Source: Archegozetes longisetosus (taxonomy: Eukaryota; Arthropoda; Arachnida; Sarcoptiformes; Trhypochthoniidae). From it: DNA of 64,000 bases. Each line of letters starts with the position of its first letter. Positions within the stretch are counted from its first letter, which is position 1. The stretch is taken from contig JAEMBT020000005.1 in assembly GCA_018873245.2 (NCBI GenBank), positions 14,398,001 to 14,462,000 of the forward strand. The letters run 5' to 3'. Below the pieces are notes generated by a model. It ran no database searches. It saw only the letters and a program-made list of their open reading frames with translations, and was not told the origin of the DNA. Positions 37,301 to 52,944 of this stretch are shown piece after piece. The translations under genes and the position numbers were made by a program.

Positions 37301-39223
37301 AATAACTTGCAAATATCTTTTATCCCTACAAAGATACGAACCTCAAGTCTTGAGTGAGTTCATTTTTAATTTGGTCTATCGCTTGGAGTACTGGACTGCT
37401 AATAAGGCAGATTCGAGATCTTCTATTTTAGATAACGTTTTGATTATGTGACTTCAGTTCATTTTATTATTCGGTAAAAACTCGATTCAAAAAACACTAA
37501 TCAAACATATCTTTGAAATAGATGTTTGACAAAAACTATATTTTGACAGATATGAAGATTATCTCCTCTATGGTTCCTACTAAGAGATTAATTTAAAGCT
37601 TTATTTAAATTTATCTGTACTTTCTTAAAAGTACTTTTCATATACTTTTCTCTAGTTATGCTGAAATATTTGGTTTTTAATCATATACAATATTAATTTG
37701 AACTTTATTGTGACTATTGTGACCAATTGTATTTGCAGCATGTAATTTCAGGAACGTATCTGTTTGGCACATAATTTTGACGAACGATCAAAATTTGAGA
37801 TCAAGTTAAAAAAGCCAGATCTAAAGAAGGTAAGAACTGTTTTCAAGCATGTAAATTAGAACATGCTACGAAGCTTTATTCAATTATTTGATGGTTTAAA
37901 ACACAGACCTCAGATGATATCCTTTTCTAGAGAAAAGCTAGAAAAGCGTTTTTCACTTCTGATGTTCAAGTATTTTTGTCTACATTACGTTTAGATATGT
38001 TTAATCTGGCTTTTCATCGCGTGACCTACGAGTCGGAAGGACGCTATTCTCGAAAATATTCATAAAAAATTTCTGTTAAAGATCTTCAAACGATTGATAA
38101 TATGACTGAGTGTTACTTGTCTTTAAGAACTGATAAAAAGCTGAAGTTCTCGATATTTGGTTTCACATTTGATATACTTGATATCAAATTGAGGTTTAAT
38201 TCTTCTCATAACGGATCTATAGTTGAAGGAATTTATTTCTAAAGACTATTTTTGTCTATGTTTAAATAAAACAAAACAAGAATTATTATTAATTTTCCAG
38301 TTTTCAATCACGTTAAACAATCAAATATTCAATTAATTGTTTCTATTGAATGAGACGCATTCGGAAAGAAAAAAGTTTAGTTCATTTTTGCCATTCAATG
38401 AATGCTTGAAATTCATCTTCAACTAATAATAGGCCATCAGAGCTAAACAATATTGTAATTATTATCTTTTCTTTGTTCGATTTATTGATTGCATTGGTAA
38501 AATCTACTTTATTCAATAACATGATTGATATTGAGGAATTTCTGTTACCGAACTTGTAAGCTCTTATCAATATAAATGCTAATTCAAGTGTCACTGTACT
38601 GAAAACAGTCATCAGTTTATAGTTTACGGTGCAAAAAACTGGTATCATTTTAATCAGTATTAAGTATATACCTAATATTCAAAACATATTAAGAGTTATT
38701 ATACATTATTTTGGATTTTAGCATAGTGTCTATTTATTTATTTATTTATTGTTTTATTGTTTAACTTTGACTCGGTTTGTGTCTTTCAGACCTTTCATTT
38801 TGAATACTAGCTTTCAGATTTGTATTAACTACTGTCTGTTTAATGATTTATTAGTTTTTAATAAGGGGTTAAGTCAGCTTAGCTATAATTAATACTTCTT
38901 AATAGCTTTAGCTCTTCATTAATAGCTTGTATCTGAACCGGAAAAACATTGACTTCGTTTCAACCAAAAGTCAAGTCAAGCGAAAGTCAACACAAAATTT
39001 TCTGAAACTTTATAGCCCTCAGGCAGATATCTATAGGTGCATAAAATCTGAATATCTGAATCTTTTTGAACTGTGCAAACTCGATTTTTGCCTGTAAATC
39101 AGAGTAATGCTGATTTTGCATGAGATAGACTTGACTCTAGTCCTAACTTCTCGGCAACACTTATCTGTCAATTGAATGTTGCCAATGGTAACAACAGATG
39201 CGACTGAAGCACATGCCAGTTTT
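25389..39223. other. About 13.8 kb with no supportable gene
   Basis: All frames are broken by frequent stops; the few 60-90-codon frames (for example 26103-26330 minus, 34053-34289 plus, 38382-38648 minus) show no family resemblance. The stretch separates the 5' end of the PAN/ZP gene from the GH31 promoter and probably holds their regulatory DNA. A GA-rich patch with TATAAAAG near 26665 and a tRNA-Ser-like relic near 37372 are the only local features noted. Confidence 0.5.
37372..37422 (+). pseudogene. Degenerate tRNA-Ser(GCT)-like relic
   Basis: The stretch holds GGTCTATCGCTTGGAGTA, then CTGGACTGCTAAT, which equals the anticodon arm and loop of tRNA-Ser with anticodon GCT, then GATTCGAGATC in place of the B box GGTTCGANTCC. 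The long variable arm is missing and the acceptor stem does not pair, so it is not a working tRNA. It may be a tRNA pseudogene or the head of a tRNA-derived SINE. Confidence 0.35.
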
Positions 39224-39224
39224 G

Positions 39225-39232
39225 TATATAAA
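39225..39232 (+). promoter_or_regulatory. Candidate TATA box of the GH31 gene
   Basis: TATATAAA lies about 770 bp before the coding start and about 160 bp before a strong donor (39383) that would open a 5'-UTR intron. Transcription would begin about 30 bp downstream, near 39256. Inferred from position and sequence only. Confidence 0.35.
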
Positions 39233-39382
39233 CAACACGTTATTAGTTCGCATAATCACAAACACAGATGAATTGAATTTTTTTACGCCTACTTTTTATC
39301 AGATTATTTTGTATTGAATTAAGTTATTGTTCGATTGAATCAAAGCTCAATTGTTTTCTCAATTAATTAGTATTTTCGAAAT

Positions 39383-39959
39383 GTAAGTCTCAATTGTAAG
39401 TTTTGTATTTAAATATTTTAAAAGTGTTTTTAAAAGAGTTGTCATTAATCGAAATATATTTAATTGATACCAAAAAATCAAATTAGCTTTTTGACATTTG
39501 ATAAGAGAAAAGTTACGCAAACTTTGCGACCGTTAGATATTGAAATGAACTGGTCAAATGAGTCATCTTTTTTATTCTACTTTATTATTCAGTAGACTTT
39601 CTTTCCGTCTTTCAATCGTTATTTTGAAACACGAATCAAACATAAACTTTATTAAGATTTTTAAGTGAATTTTGTAAATAAACCTTATAACTATATATTA
39701 CGAAAATTGAGTTACTATGAGGTTATAAAGTATTGAATAGTTATTTGAAGAGTCGTTAGGTTTTTGCAATTTGCGACAAAACTTATTTGCTATGAGTAAA
39801 TCATTTATTTGTATGATTGTATACGAGAACAATTCAAATTTGTAAAGATGTCAGTTTTGCCGACTCTATTCTGGTTGTAGCAATCAATCAAAATGATGTC
39901 TCTACGAAAAATTTGTTCAATTTGATTAACAATTGATTTGTCTGACTTTGTTTTTATAG
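39383..39959 (+). other. Probable 5'-UTR intron of the GH31 gene
   Basis: AT/gtaagtct at 39383 is a consensus donor, and gtttttatag ending at 39959 is a good acceptor only 35 bp before the ATG. Splicing would leave a leader containing a six-codon upstream frame (ATG at 39970, stop just before the main ATG). Not proven without transcripts. Confidence 0.4.
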
Positions 39960-39994
39960 TTTAAATCAAATGCGTAAAATTGATAGATAGCAAA

Positions 39995-43602
<3,608 letters not shown>

Positions 43603-44826
43603 GAGATCGAACAAAGTCTGATCAAGAATGTTTTTGAAGCAATATTAATTTGAAACTCATCTGTTTGACAATCATTTTAGAATTTGTCGACGAAAACAAT
43701 TTCTAAGTGCTTAATCGAATTTAATTATGACTTTTTAAAAATTAAGATCTCTAGATAATAGCAAATTTTGAATTGTATCAAATCATTTGAATGATACCTA
43801 ATGTTTATTATATGTGTAGGTCAATGCATCTCAATTAGATGTGATCGTAACGTTTTAATTGTTGAATCTTTCAAATTTTATCAATTGATGTTTCATTTTT
43901 TAAAATAAACTTAAAGGAAACACCGATTATTTGAATAAAAGTCTATTTAATTAAATATTGAATATTTAGTATTAAACTTTTCTCAGTTTTAAGGTATTAA
44001 GTTAAAAACGGAAACAAACTGAAAAGCATGGATAAGAAAGTTTTCAATATGATTGAGCTAAATATCAATTGAATCCACGATCTAAGAGTCAATTACGTAG
44101 AGAGATAAGAAAACTGGAAAGTCTATTAGAAGAATTGATCACAATGTTCTTATACTAATTCATATTTGGTACCTGAAAATAAGGCTCGGCGTGAATGCAT
44201 CAAACAAAATTGCAATTCAATTATCAGATGAATTAATCAAAATTTTTTACTGACTAATGTTCAATAGAACCTTTTCACTTGTTCTTAATAGCTTACAGGA
44301 GTCAGTAAGCCAATATATTTTATTGTTTGGTTATATTTAGGTCGAAATTTTTGACTTGTCCTTCACGTAATCGCAAGTATTTGAACGTGAAAACAGAAAT
44401 TTTTGTTTTTCGCGCTAACTCAATAATGTTTTCCAAGTTCAATAATGATGTTGCGCAATAAGCCTATTAATAGTTGTAAAGTTTGCCCCAACGCGTCAAT
44501 CATATGACAGTTAATTGAAATGGTCCGATATGTAAACAAGATTAAGTCAAATTAAATAATGTTTGACAACTTGTTCCATTCATATTTTCACATTAGTCTG
44601 ACAAAATGTTCAATTTAAACGCCTTTTAAATGACAAAAGTGAGCTAAACTCTAGTAAACATTTTGTTGACTAACTGTTATGTAGTATATGAACAAAATGA
44701 CAGCTATTTATAACCAAAACAATTGAAGAGCAAAATACAAGCAATTGCTTCGAAAAATTTGAACTTAAAGTGAATTTAGCGATAGACTTGATTATTAGTT
44801 GACAGAATTGCCGAAAGCTTAAGCAA
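43603..44826. other. Intergenic spacer between GH31 and beta-PIX genes
   Basis: Contains GH31 3' flank with AATAAA at 43904-43909 and again at 43934-43939, then the presumed promoter of the next gene. No coding frame. Confidence 0.5.
43904..43939 (+). terminator. Candidate poly(A) signals of the GH31 gene
   Basis: Two AATAAA hexamers (43904-43909, 43934-43939) lie about 300 bp after the stop codon, a usual distance. No transcript evidence. Confidence 0.4.
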
Positions 44827-47814
44827 ATGGACAACCAAGAGTTAAATAATAGAAATTCATTAATGGGCGACACATCACTGCATCGTTCGAGTGGTCAACA
44901 AATACCTGATTCAATAAACAGTTCGATCAAATTAGTGAAAGCTATTTATAATTTCTCTGGCAGTAACAATGACGAACTTTGTTTCAACAAAGACGACGTA
45001 AGTCCGTATCCAACTAATTTTTCAATTGTTATAACCGTTTGTTTAGTTGATACGAATTTGTTTAGTCGAAGCCATTGCTGTGAATACCACCGAGAAATGA
45101 ATTGACAATTTGCCAGATAGCATTCAAACACTTAAACTTTAATGTTTGCAACTTTTTTACGATTAAGATGAAGTTCATTTATGTTTTCAATCTATTGGAT
45201 ATCTTTTATACTAAGAATTGTATTAAAAGCTGATGACTTCATAATTGGTCAATCAATACTATGTAATTGTGTAGTAACTTGATCTATAAATTGATTCAAT
45301 AGGTAATAACATTGACCCAATGCCCAAGTGGTGGCTGGTGGGAGGGTACTCTAAACGGTATCACTGGTTGGTTCCCATCAAACTATTGTCAGTCTTTGGC
45401 ACTAACTCAAGACTTAATCAATAGCACCGATACTAAAGTGACTAACACTTCAGAGTTGGATAAATTATTGTTGGCTAATAATAACGATTCTGATACCCAA
45501 CAATATAGAAATATGGTATATTGATTGGTTCAAACTATCGATCGCACAATATTTCATTTGACACTCATTTCATAACAAACAGGTTTTCCAAGACATTCAG
45601 GACACGGAATCAGCATACATTAGAGATTTAGTCGAAACTATCAATAAATACTTGAAGCCTTTACAACAGGCGCAAATGTTAGAAAGTCAGTTTAAGATGT
45701 TTTTGTCAAATAGTTATTGTTCAATTTAAATTCTAGTTTGCCTGAAAACGAAATCAATGCAATCATTCGTATCATTCAAGACATTACTTTAGTTCATAGA
45801 AAATTTTTAGCAGCTCTCGATTGCCTCAATTCGTAAGATTTGAATTGATTCTTATTCTAAGATTTGGAAGATTGGATCTAGTAATTAATAGTTAATTCTT
45901 TCCATATAGTGTTTTATACAAAGATTCACGTATTGGTGGAGTATTTCTAGACTTTGCGCCACAAATAAAAGCCGTCCATTTTGAGTATTGTTCAAATCAT
46001 GCAAAGTTTGTTCATTCAATTGAAAAGTATAAGTAAGTCTGAAGTGTAATGATTCAACCCATATTAAAATCCCTTTATATTCTGACTTAGTTTTATTTCT
46101 AATCTTATAATTATTTAATCCATCAAATTTAAGGAAAGAAATATGCAATCTATTCGGGACTACAAACCCAAATGAGTTGACTGCCAGTAATGTGCAATTG
46201 ACCACATGTTTGAGTTCATCATTCAGACGAATAGACAAATATCCTGCTCTACTGCAAGAGCTTCAACGATACACTGATGTAAGAATCTTTAATTGATCAA
46301 TCTGTCTGTAAATGATTTAACACATCTGTTAAGGAGTATACTGTCTATAATATAGGAAAGTCATATGGATAGAGGAGACACACAACGCGCTGGTTTTGTG
46401 TATCGGGAACTATCGGTAAGAATCTATAAAAGTTTATAAACTCCAGTTCAAGGTTACTCTTCGTTTCTCCTTAGATGTCATGTTTGGAACTGAGACGACA
46501 GAAAGAGATGGAACTTGAAGTAATGTTGGGAAATATCAAGAATTGGGACGGAATGGTATGAAGTTTGATATGAATTTTGCAAAAGTTTACATAAATCATG
46601 ATTCGATTTCTATTGAAGAACATTCAATCGTTCGGAGAAATAATACGAATGGATTCAGTTAGTATTCAGATAATACCTGAATACAGCGAAATGAAAAAAG
46701 ATCGCTATCTCGTGCTGTTTCCGCAAATATTATTAGTCTTGTCTGTCAGTAACGAAATGACTTCATTTCTATACGAAGTAAGCATTTATTGATTGACAAA
46801 ATACCAATTGAATAAGTTTTATAAGACGAGCAACCTTTTTAAAAGGCTAAAATCAAACTGGAAGACGCCTCCATTAAAATAGCTGATGAATTGGTCGATA
46901 AAACTAATATTTTTGAAATCACTTACACTGAAGACAAAGTTAATGCCAATAACAACAATTCTTTTATCATTCAATGTCCCACTATCGAAGACGCAAAGAG
47001 TTGGATCGAATTATTGCAGAAATATATATTACATTCACAAACGTTGAAACATAACACAAACATAATTAGACCAAGCACCGCACCTGAAAGTCAAAGATCA
47101 ACAGTTCCGTCATCTAATAGTGACTGTTCTTCTGGCTCTAATATTGTACTGAATACAACGCCACAACGTATTGGTTCGACAAGAAGTAGATATTGGACTA
47201 ATAGAAGTTTAATACCACATCCACCCACTAGAGTCGCCGCACCCAATAGTTCTAATTCTGCAAATGTAGACAAAGACAAACAAATTAGTAATAACGATGA
47301 CATGTTAATATTGCAAGTCATTGAGAGCTACTGTTCTAAAAGCAACACAAGAGCGAGACAACCATCAAATACAGGTATTAATCAAACAGCCTTAAAGTGT
47401 TCATTATCTGTTAAGGTTTGAATTATTTTTCATTCAATTTAAAATGATTTCAGATAATCCACAAGTTTTAGTCCTTGATGAAGAAAAACCATCAACAGAT
47501 GAGGCGAGCGGTTTGGTTCAAAGTGAACAAACGTATGTCTCATTTTGTTATCTTTTTGTGTCTAATTTGTTTTTTGGTTTGAGTTTAGGAGCTTTAACGA
47601 TAACGATGCTTCGTTGCGCGAACAAATCAAACTCATCAGACTGGTATTCAATTAATTAGTTACTTTAAGGTTGCGCCTTTAGTCTAATTCAAATATTATT
47701 TCATTTTTGCAGGAAATCAAATCATTATCCGATGCACTACGTGCTGAAAGAAGATCGAGGAAGAAATTGAAAGCGTTTATTATGTCGAAAGGTCCCAAAG
47801 GTGTCAATAAGTGA
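44827..47814 (+). CDS. ARHGEF7: Beta-PIX orthologue: SH3-DH-PH Rho guanine exchange factor, 13 exons
   Basis: Coding exons: 44827-44997, 45303-45515, 45583-45677, 45737-45832, 45910-46032, 46134-46278, 46356-46415, 46475-46555, 46619-46777, 46846-47374, 47454-47532, 47589-47643, 47713-47814; 635 residues. SH3 (about 34-88) has ALYDF-like AIYNF and [19 protein letters not shown], nearly identical to beta-PIX. The DH domain follows ([12 protein letters not shown] to [15 protein letters not shown]), then a PH domain ([11 protein letters not shown]..). The GIT-binding motif [13 protein letters not shown] matches beta-PIX, and a C-terminal coiled coil ([19 protein letters not shown]) closes the protein. 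PIX proteins activate Rac/Cdc42, bind PAK through SH3 and form oligomers with GIT at adhesions and synapses. There is no CH domain, as in beta- rather than alpha-PIX. The protein ends GPKGVNK, without the PDZ-binding DETNL tail. The end of exon 3 is the least certain junction: I used the gttaga donor at 45678 because it keeps family spacing and phase. Confidence 0.93.
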
Positions 47815-47991
47815 TTATATTTACGAATATTTTTTTGATACACTTTAATTGATGTTGAAGTTGATTGAATTTTCAGTTATTTATAATGATATCAAAAATT
47901 CATATTCATAATAATTGGAGTTTGAAATAACGGATTGCTATTAATTGTCCGGAAAAATACCTTATGATATTGAGATCCTTCAAATATTTAA

Positions 47992-47997
47992 AATAAA
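47992..47997 (+). terminator. Candidate poly(A) signal of the beta-PIX gene
   Basis: AATAAA about 180 bp after the stop codon; position plausible, unproven. Confidence 0.4.
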
Positions 47998-50161
47998 AAT
48001 GAAAAGCTAATTTCTTGATACATTCATATCTCTAAGACATTTAAAAAGGATAAAGAAAAATAACTGTTTTACAAGAGAATTAGGTGACAAACAAAGACTG
48101 AAAAAAGTGAATACAGATTACATAGTAAATAATAGTTTTTTATAAAAAAGCGTTTTAATCCCAATGTTCTTACTAGAAACAAGCATCAGATTAATCAATT
48201 AATTGTATTTAAAAGACATATACATAGTAAATACGAATATAAAAAAAATCATAATAATGAAAAGTAATTGTTTCGTGTTATAACATGACTCGAATATAAC
48301 TTTTTGAAAACTGTCAGTTCTACTAAAATTTTGGAAATTTTGATCGTACGCATAAAAAAAATTGACAAATGTTTTCTATAAGCATGAAGATTATTAATTT
48401 TAAAACATAACTTAAAAGTTACATATTTTTAGATTAATCGAAGCTAAAGATAATTAGTGAATTAAAAACAATTTGAATTGAAAAATTTTGAACACAAAAA
48501 TCCAAATTTCGGTATATAATAGTTATCACAGTTAATATATTTTTTTCATAAGACTATTCTTAAATATTTACTTTATATTCGAAAATAAAATGGAATAAAT
48601 AAAATAATTATTTTAAAAGTTATAAATACTTTTTGCTGACAATTTATAGCAAACTATTACTAGTAGATTGACTAACACTTGAACAGTTAACCTTAACTTA
48701 TTTAACAAGTGACGACATAAGCTGTGGAGGTTAAATCCAAACAATTTTGATATAGCATTAATCTATAGGATGATTCTGTCATAACTAACATAAAAATTTC
48801 TGCTTATGAGCTCGAATCACACCTTCAAATTACAGTTAGATTTAGAGATGTTCATTGCATAAAATATAACAAAAGCTTATAAAACTTCAAAAGCACTTCA
48901 CTACAATACACTTATAATGTATAATAATTATGTAATTATCACAAATTCAATATTAATTGCTTAGAAACGTTGTAAATATTGATGTCCAAAAATTTGTGTT
49001 TTGCAGTCAAGTGTTTTTATGGTTCAAGAAGTTTTAAGTACTTAAGAATAGTAGAGAAAGCTCAATGTTTGCAGTCAATTTTATCAGGTGCGAAGTGCTC
49101 GTAAGCGAAAATTGACTTGAAATTATCGAACTATTCATGACATAGTTTAAATTAGCGTTAGAATAGTCTAAACCTAACCTGACCTCTCAAGTTTAAGTGA
49201 TTCCTTGTAAGAACTTGAAAAATCGATTTCAATTGAAATACTTACCGTTATTCTGTCTTACAGTAAGACTTCAATTTTGAGTGCCTACTAGAAATGCCTT
49301 ATAATTGAAATTGAATAAAATAAAGCTCAAACTAATTATACAATAGTTTATTTTATTTTGAGAATATAATTTAAACAACAGTATATTGAATACAGAATTA
49401 AAGCATCTTCTGAATAAAATATAAAGAATATAAGTTATACATAAACTGTTGTAGATACTGGTTATAGTTATATACTGTTTATATAAAATTTAAATATGAG
49501 GTAATATAAAAACTGGCAGTGATTATTGGTTTATATAATGTGCAAATGAAGAAGGCAGTCGTATATAACATTAAATATATCAGTGAATAATCAATGGAGA
49601 TAATTGAAAATGACTTATAATAAAATACTTTGAGCAAAATTAAGAAGTTTAAACGTAAAAACACGTATAAAAGAGCATAAAGTGGTCCCTGACTTACAGC
49701 TGAAAGGCTAAGGTTACTTAAACTTTCGATTCAGGGTTTAGTTCTAAATGAGATCCAATTAAAGTGCTTTTATAAGTTCGAAATGAAACCAACAATAAAC
49801 CAATAGTTAAATAATAAATACAGTATACACGTCTTTAAGTTCTGAATAAATTTGAATATGATGATGCTAAACTTTGAATCTGGAAATAGGAAAAACCGTA
49901 TTCAAATATAGTTACAATTAAACATAAATGGAATATTTACCACAATCAGAAGTGGTCTGTATCTTGAGTCAAATCGACATGAAAACTTTGAGCCATTATT
50001 TGATCAAATTTTTCTTTAATGCAGTAAAAGTTATAAACACTAGAAAATTGAACACATGTTGAAATTTTGTTTGCGACATCAAATATTTGATGATTGAAGA
50101 GATCCGTAGTTTCTTAAAATTTATGACTTAAATAGAGTTTCAATCGATGATAGAAAAGGGG
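47998..50161. other. Convergent intergenic region
   Basis: Very AT-rich DNA between the 3' ends of the beta-PIX gene (plus) and the F-box gene (minus). No coding frame, repeat structure or RNA gene recognised. Confidence 0.5.
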
Positions 50162-51841
50162 TCAATCAATGCACTTGATGACTAAATTTCGCGGTAATTT
50201 CTTGGCCGCATCGATCAATGCTATCACATATTTCTCAAAATTGAAAGTTATCAATCGCTTCTTGTTTCTATTAGCCATAGAAATGCCATAGTTAATAATC
50301 GCATCGATAAAGTTGATACTATTGATCGATGTGTTCACGGGATACCAGACATGGGTTATTGTATGCAATCGGGGGAACGACAGCAAAGACAGTATTAATG
50401 GCTTTATATAGTCTGACGAATATAAGAATTCGAGATATAGTGTCTCGAGTTTTTCGAGTTTTAATAGCGATTGACAGCACTTTTCATCACATTCGGGACA
50501 ATCGTAGTCGTCATAATTGTTGTCAGTATCGCAACCGCAACAAAAGGCCCAATTAGTTAGTGATAGTTTTTCGACGTTTGCGAATTGCTGACCAATCAGC
50601 TCTAGCATTCGGGGTGTGAAGAATGCGCCATGAATTTTGAGCGAACGCAAAGATGGCATTTCGTAAGACTGTATTCGAAATAAGTCTAGAAAGCAGTCGC
50701 GCGTAAAATTCAATTCCAATGACTTTAATTGTCTCAAATGAATTAGTTGCATTAAGTTTGATGGAGAACAATGGGATATGAATGACAGGTGCCGCAATTC
50801 ATTAAAACTATTGCAAATAAGTGTAAATATTTCATTGTTTACGATTTCATTGCATCCATCGCTTACACTGATCTCTAAATTGAGCAAATTCTTGGCAATC
50901 ATTTTATTATTAGCTAATGATTTGATTGAATCGAGATTTAATTTTTCGCTGTCTACTAATGATAATGAAGTGATATTAGAGGACAAACGCTTTAATAGTA
51001 AATTGATTGGCAGCTCGTAGTTCCTTAGATTGAATTCTGTGAGAAGAGGCAAATGTTGTACTAAATTAGTTAAATCATTCTTAATGTTATGGCCGTCAAC
51101 GTGAAGATGAATCAATTTATCTCCTAACGATTGGCCGATTTGCGACCATTTTCTAGCAGTCAAGTCATATTTAATTTCATCAATTCGTAAGCATTCAATG
51201 CCAGGACAGTGCCATTTAATCCATTTAACTGTTTCCACATCCATCTGAAAGTTATGTAATTCAATGCATCGTATGTTAGGACACTTCCAGAATATTTGCG
51301 ATAATCTGTCTTTGCTGGACGTGATGTCGTTGATATAAAAATATTTATAGAAAAATTTCTTCGCAATGGCATCCTCAATGTTGGAGTTATTAGTCGAATG
51401 CTTATGATCTCTACAATTAGCGTAATAGTCGGCGATATTCCCTATTCTTATAGAATATTGTTCCGTCAACAATTCTCTGATTACATGACAAAACTGTTTA
51501 CTCGTTCGCTCGATACGGAACTTGTCTTTTAGCGATAAGTATTGAAAAATTCGCTTCAGAACGTCGTCGTTCAATATACGAGTTGTTGGTTGTAGAGCAT
51601 TATTTTCATTACTGAAAACATTTTTATCAACCAATTTTCGGGCAATACTCCGAGTTATAATTCCTTTTTCAATTAGATTCGAGCGTTTGTTGTAATTAAT
51701 CCTTTTATTGTTGTTCATTTTGAGCTTATTATTTCTGGTTTTGCTAATTATTCCAAATTTCCATTTACTTTGCTTTGATTTTTTATTAGTTTTACTTCTG
51801 TTTATCAGCAAATCCTTCGGTTTTCGAGTGATTTTTTTCAT
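50162..51841 (-). CDS. Single-exon F-box protein with LRR-like repeats and a cysteine cluster
   Basis: 559 residues without introns. Residues 1-60 are strongly basic (runs of K, R and N), possibly a nuclear signal. An F-box follows at about 89-130 (ILNDDVLKRIFQYLSLKD..). The remainder shows irregular leucine-rich units typical of FBXL-like proteins (LRCIRIDEIKYDL-type, LTEFNLRNYELP, LKSLELNFT, LRSLKIHGAF, VEKLSLTNW). F-box proteins load substrates onto SCF ubiquitin ligases through Skp1. At 434-457 one repeat is interrupted by CCGC, an acidic Asp/Asn/Tyr loop, then CPEC and CC: eight cysteines in 24 residues, which could bind zinc. Start chosen as the first ATG, 9 codons before the first hydrophobic residue cluster; nothing upstream extends the frame with similarity. 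Such families are often lineage-expanded, so no orthologue name is given. Confidence 0.82.
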   Translation of the reverse strand: MKKITRKPKDLLINRSKTNKKSKQSKWKFGIISKTRNNKLKMNNNKRINYNKRSNLIEKGIITRSIARKLVDKNVFSNENNALQPTTRILNDDVLKRIFQYLSLKDKFRIERTSKQFCHVIRELLTEQYSIRIGNIADYYANCRDHKHSTNNSNIEDAIAKKFFYKYFYINDITSSKDRLSQIFWKCPNIRCIELHNFQMDVETVKWIKWHCPGIECLRIDEIKYDLTARKWSQIGQSLGDKLIHLHVDGHNIKNDLTNLVQHLPLLTEFNLRNYELPINLLLKRLSSNITSLSLVDSEKLNLDSIKSLANNKMIAKNLLNLEISVSDGCNEIVNNEIFTLICNSFNELRHLSFISHCSPSNLMQLIHLRQLKSLELNFTRDCFLDLFRIQSYEMPSLRSLKIHGAFFTPRMLELIGQQFANVEKLSLTNWAFCCGCDTDNNYDDYDCPECDEKCCQSLLKLEKLETLYLEFLYSSDYIKPLILSLLSFPRLHTITHVWYPVNTSINSINFIDAIINYGISMANRNKKRLITFNFEKYVIALIDAAKKLPRNLVIKCID

Positions 51842-52944
51842 TTTTTGCGAAAAGTGTTTTCTCTGTGTTTGTTTTATCTCGTGTTTTGTCGTCCGTTCGT
51901 TAAGGCGTTTGTAAAAGTAGTTTCGTTTGAAAATTGTTTCAAAGTATGATTTCTATGAATAGCAAAATACATTTTAAACGCTTCAATTACAGCAAATTAT
52001 CACTTAACAAGTAAAAAACAAGTTATCGCTAAATAAATATGGGTAAAATTGCATTAAAACTGGCAAAACACAAAGACTCAGCTCATTTGACAATCAAACA
52101 AACCAAACAAACCAAACTAGCAATCAATTTTATTCATCTGTAGATATCTTTAAATATCTAAAAATATTTTTTGCAACAAATCAGATGAAAAAAATGTTAC
52201 GAAAAAAACGTTACCTTTGAATGGCTTAAATGCCAAACAATTGAAACAATGAAAAGATAAGATATTTGATGACTAATCAATAGATTGTGGTCAAATAGTA
52301 ATCTGTTTACTATTTGTCAACACATTTGGTACTCATTTCTGATTAATTTAATCAATCAATTCATTAAATATAACACAAAAAAACTGAAATATTTATCAAA
52401 AAACTAAATAATTATTTAGTGAACACTTCTTTGGCACTAAAATAACTACGAAAATCATATGATTTTCATCAAAAAATTTACAGAAAGACTGCAGAAAAAG
52501 GAATAAAAAACAACTTTAGAATAAATAGACCTTTTTGAATGCAATCAAAGTTTTTCAATTAAAAAACTGAATGCATTTTATACCTAGTGTTAGTTAAAAG
52601 TCTGACAAATAGCGCCACACCTTTTCTTATTGTCTCGCATTTAAAGAGACAAAAACAAGTCTTAACCCATAAGTAATGTTAACATTGATCATAGTTTCAA
52701 ATAACAAAATGTAGTGTAAATCGCATGACTTATGGACAAAAACTGTAGATTTTAATTGACGTATTTTGTTGGTAGCAGTTTTAAAAGTCTCACGTACTCC
52801 ACAGCAAAAGCTATTTATTTTGTTTACAAACAGATAAGACCTTTAAATGGGAGGAGAAATACATTAGTTTTAGAGCAGAGACATTGGTTTGGAGATAGGC
52901 ATGAAGTGTCGGCTAATTATTTCAAATTAACAATAAGTTAATAA
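51842..52944. other. Intergenic: promoter side of the F-box gene and 3' flank of the VanX-type gene
   Basis: No coding frame of note; the 61-codon plus-strand frame at 52756-52941 has no family resemblance. Confidence 0.5.

Noticed and set aside
38382-38648. 88-codon minus-strand frame with a hydrophobic middle, first taken for a chemoreceptor fragment
   Set aside because: No conserved receptor motif, no flanking exon in phase, and AT-driven composition.
45885-46238. 117-codon minus-strand frame across beta-PIX exons
   Set aside because: Antisense shadow of plus-strand exons that carry the DH domain.
50329-51378. Several open frames on both strands within the F-box gene
   Set aside because: They are shadows of the 559-codon frame, which alone shows domain structure.
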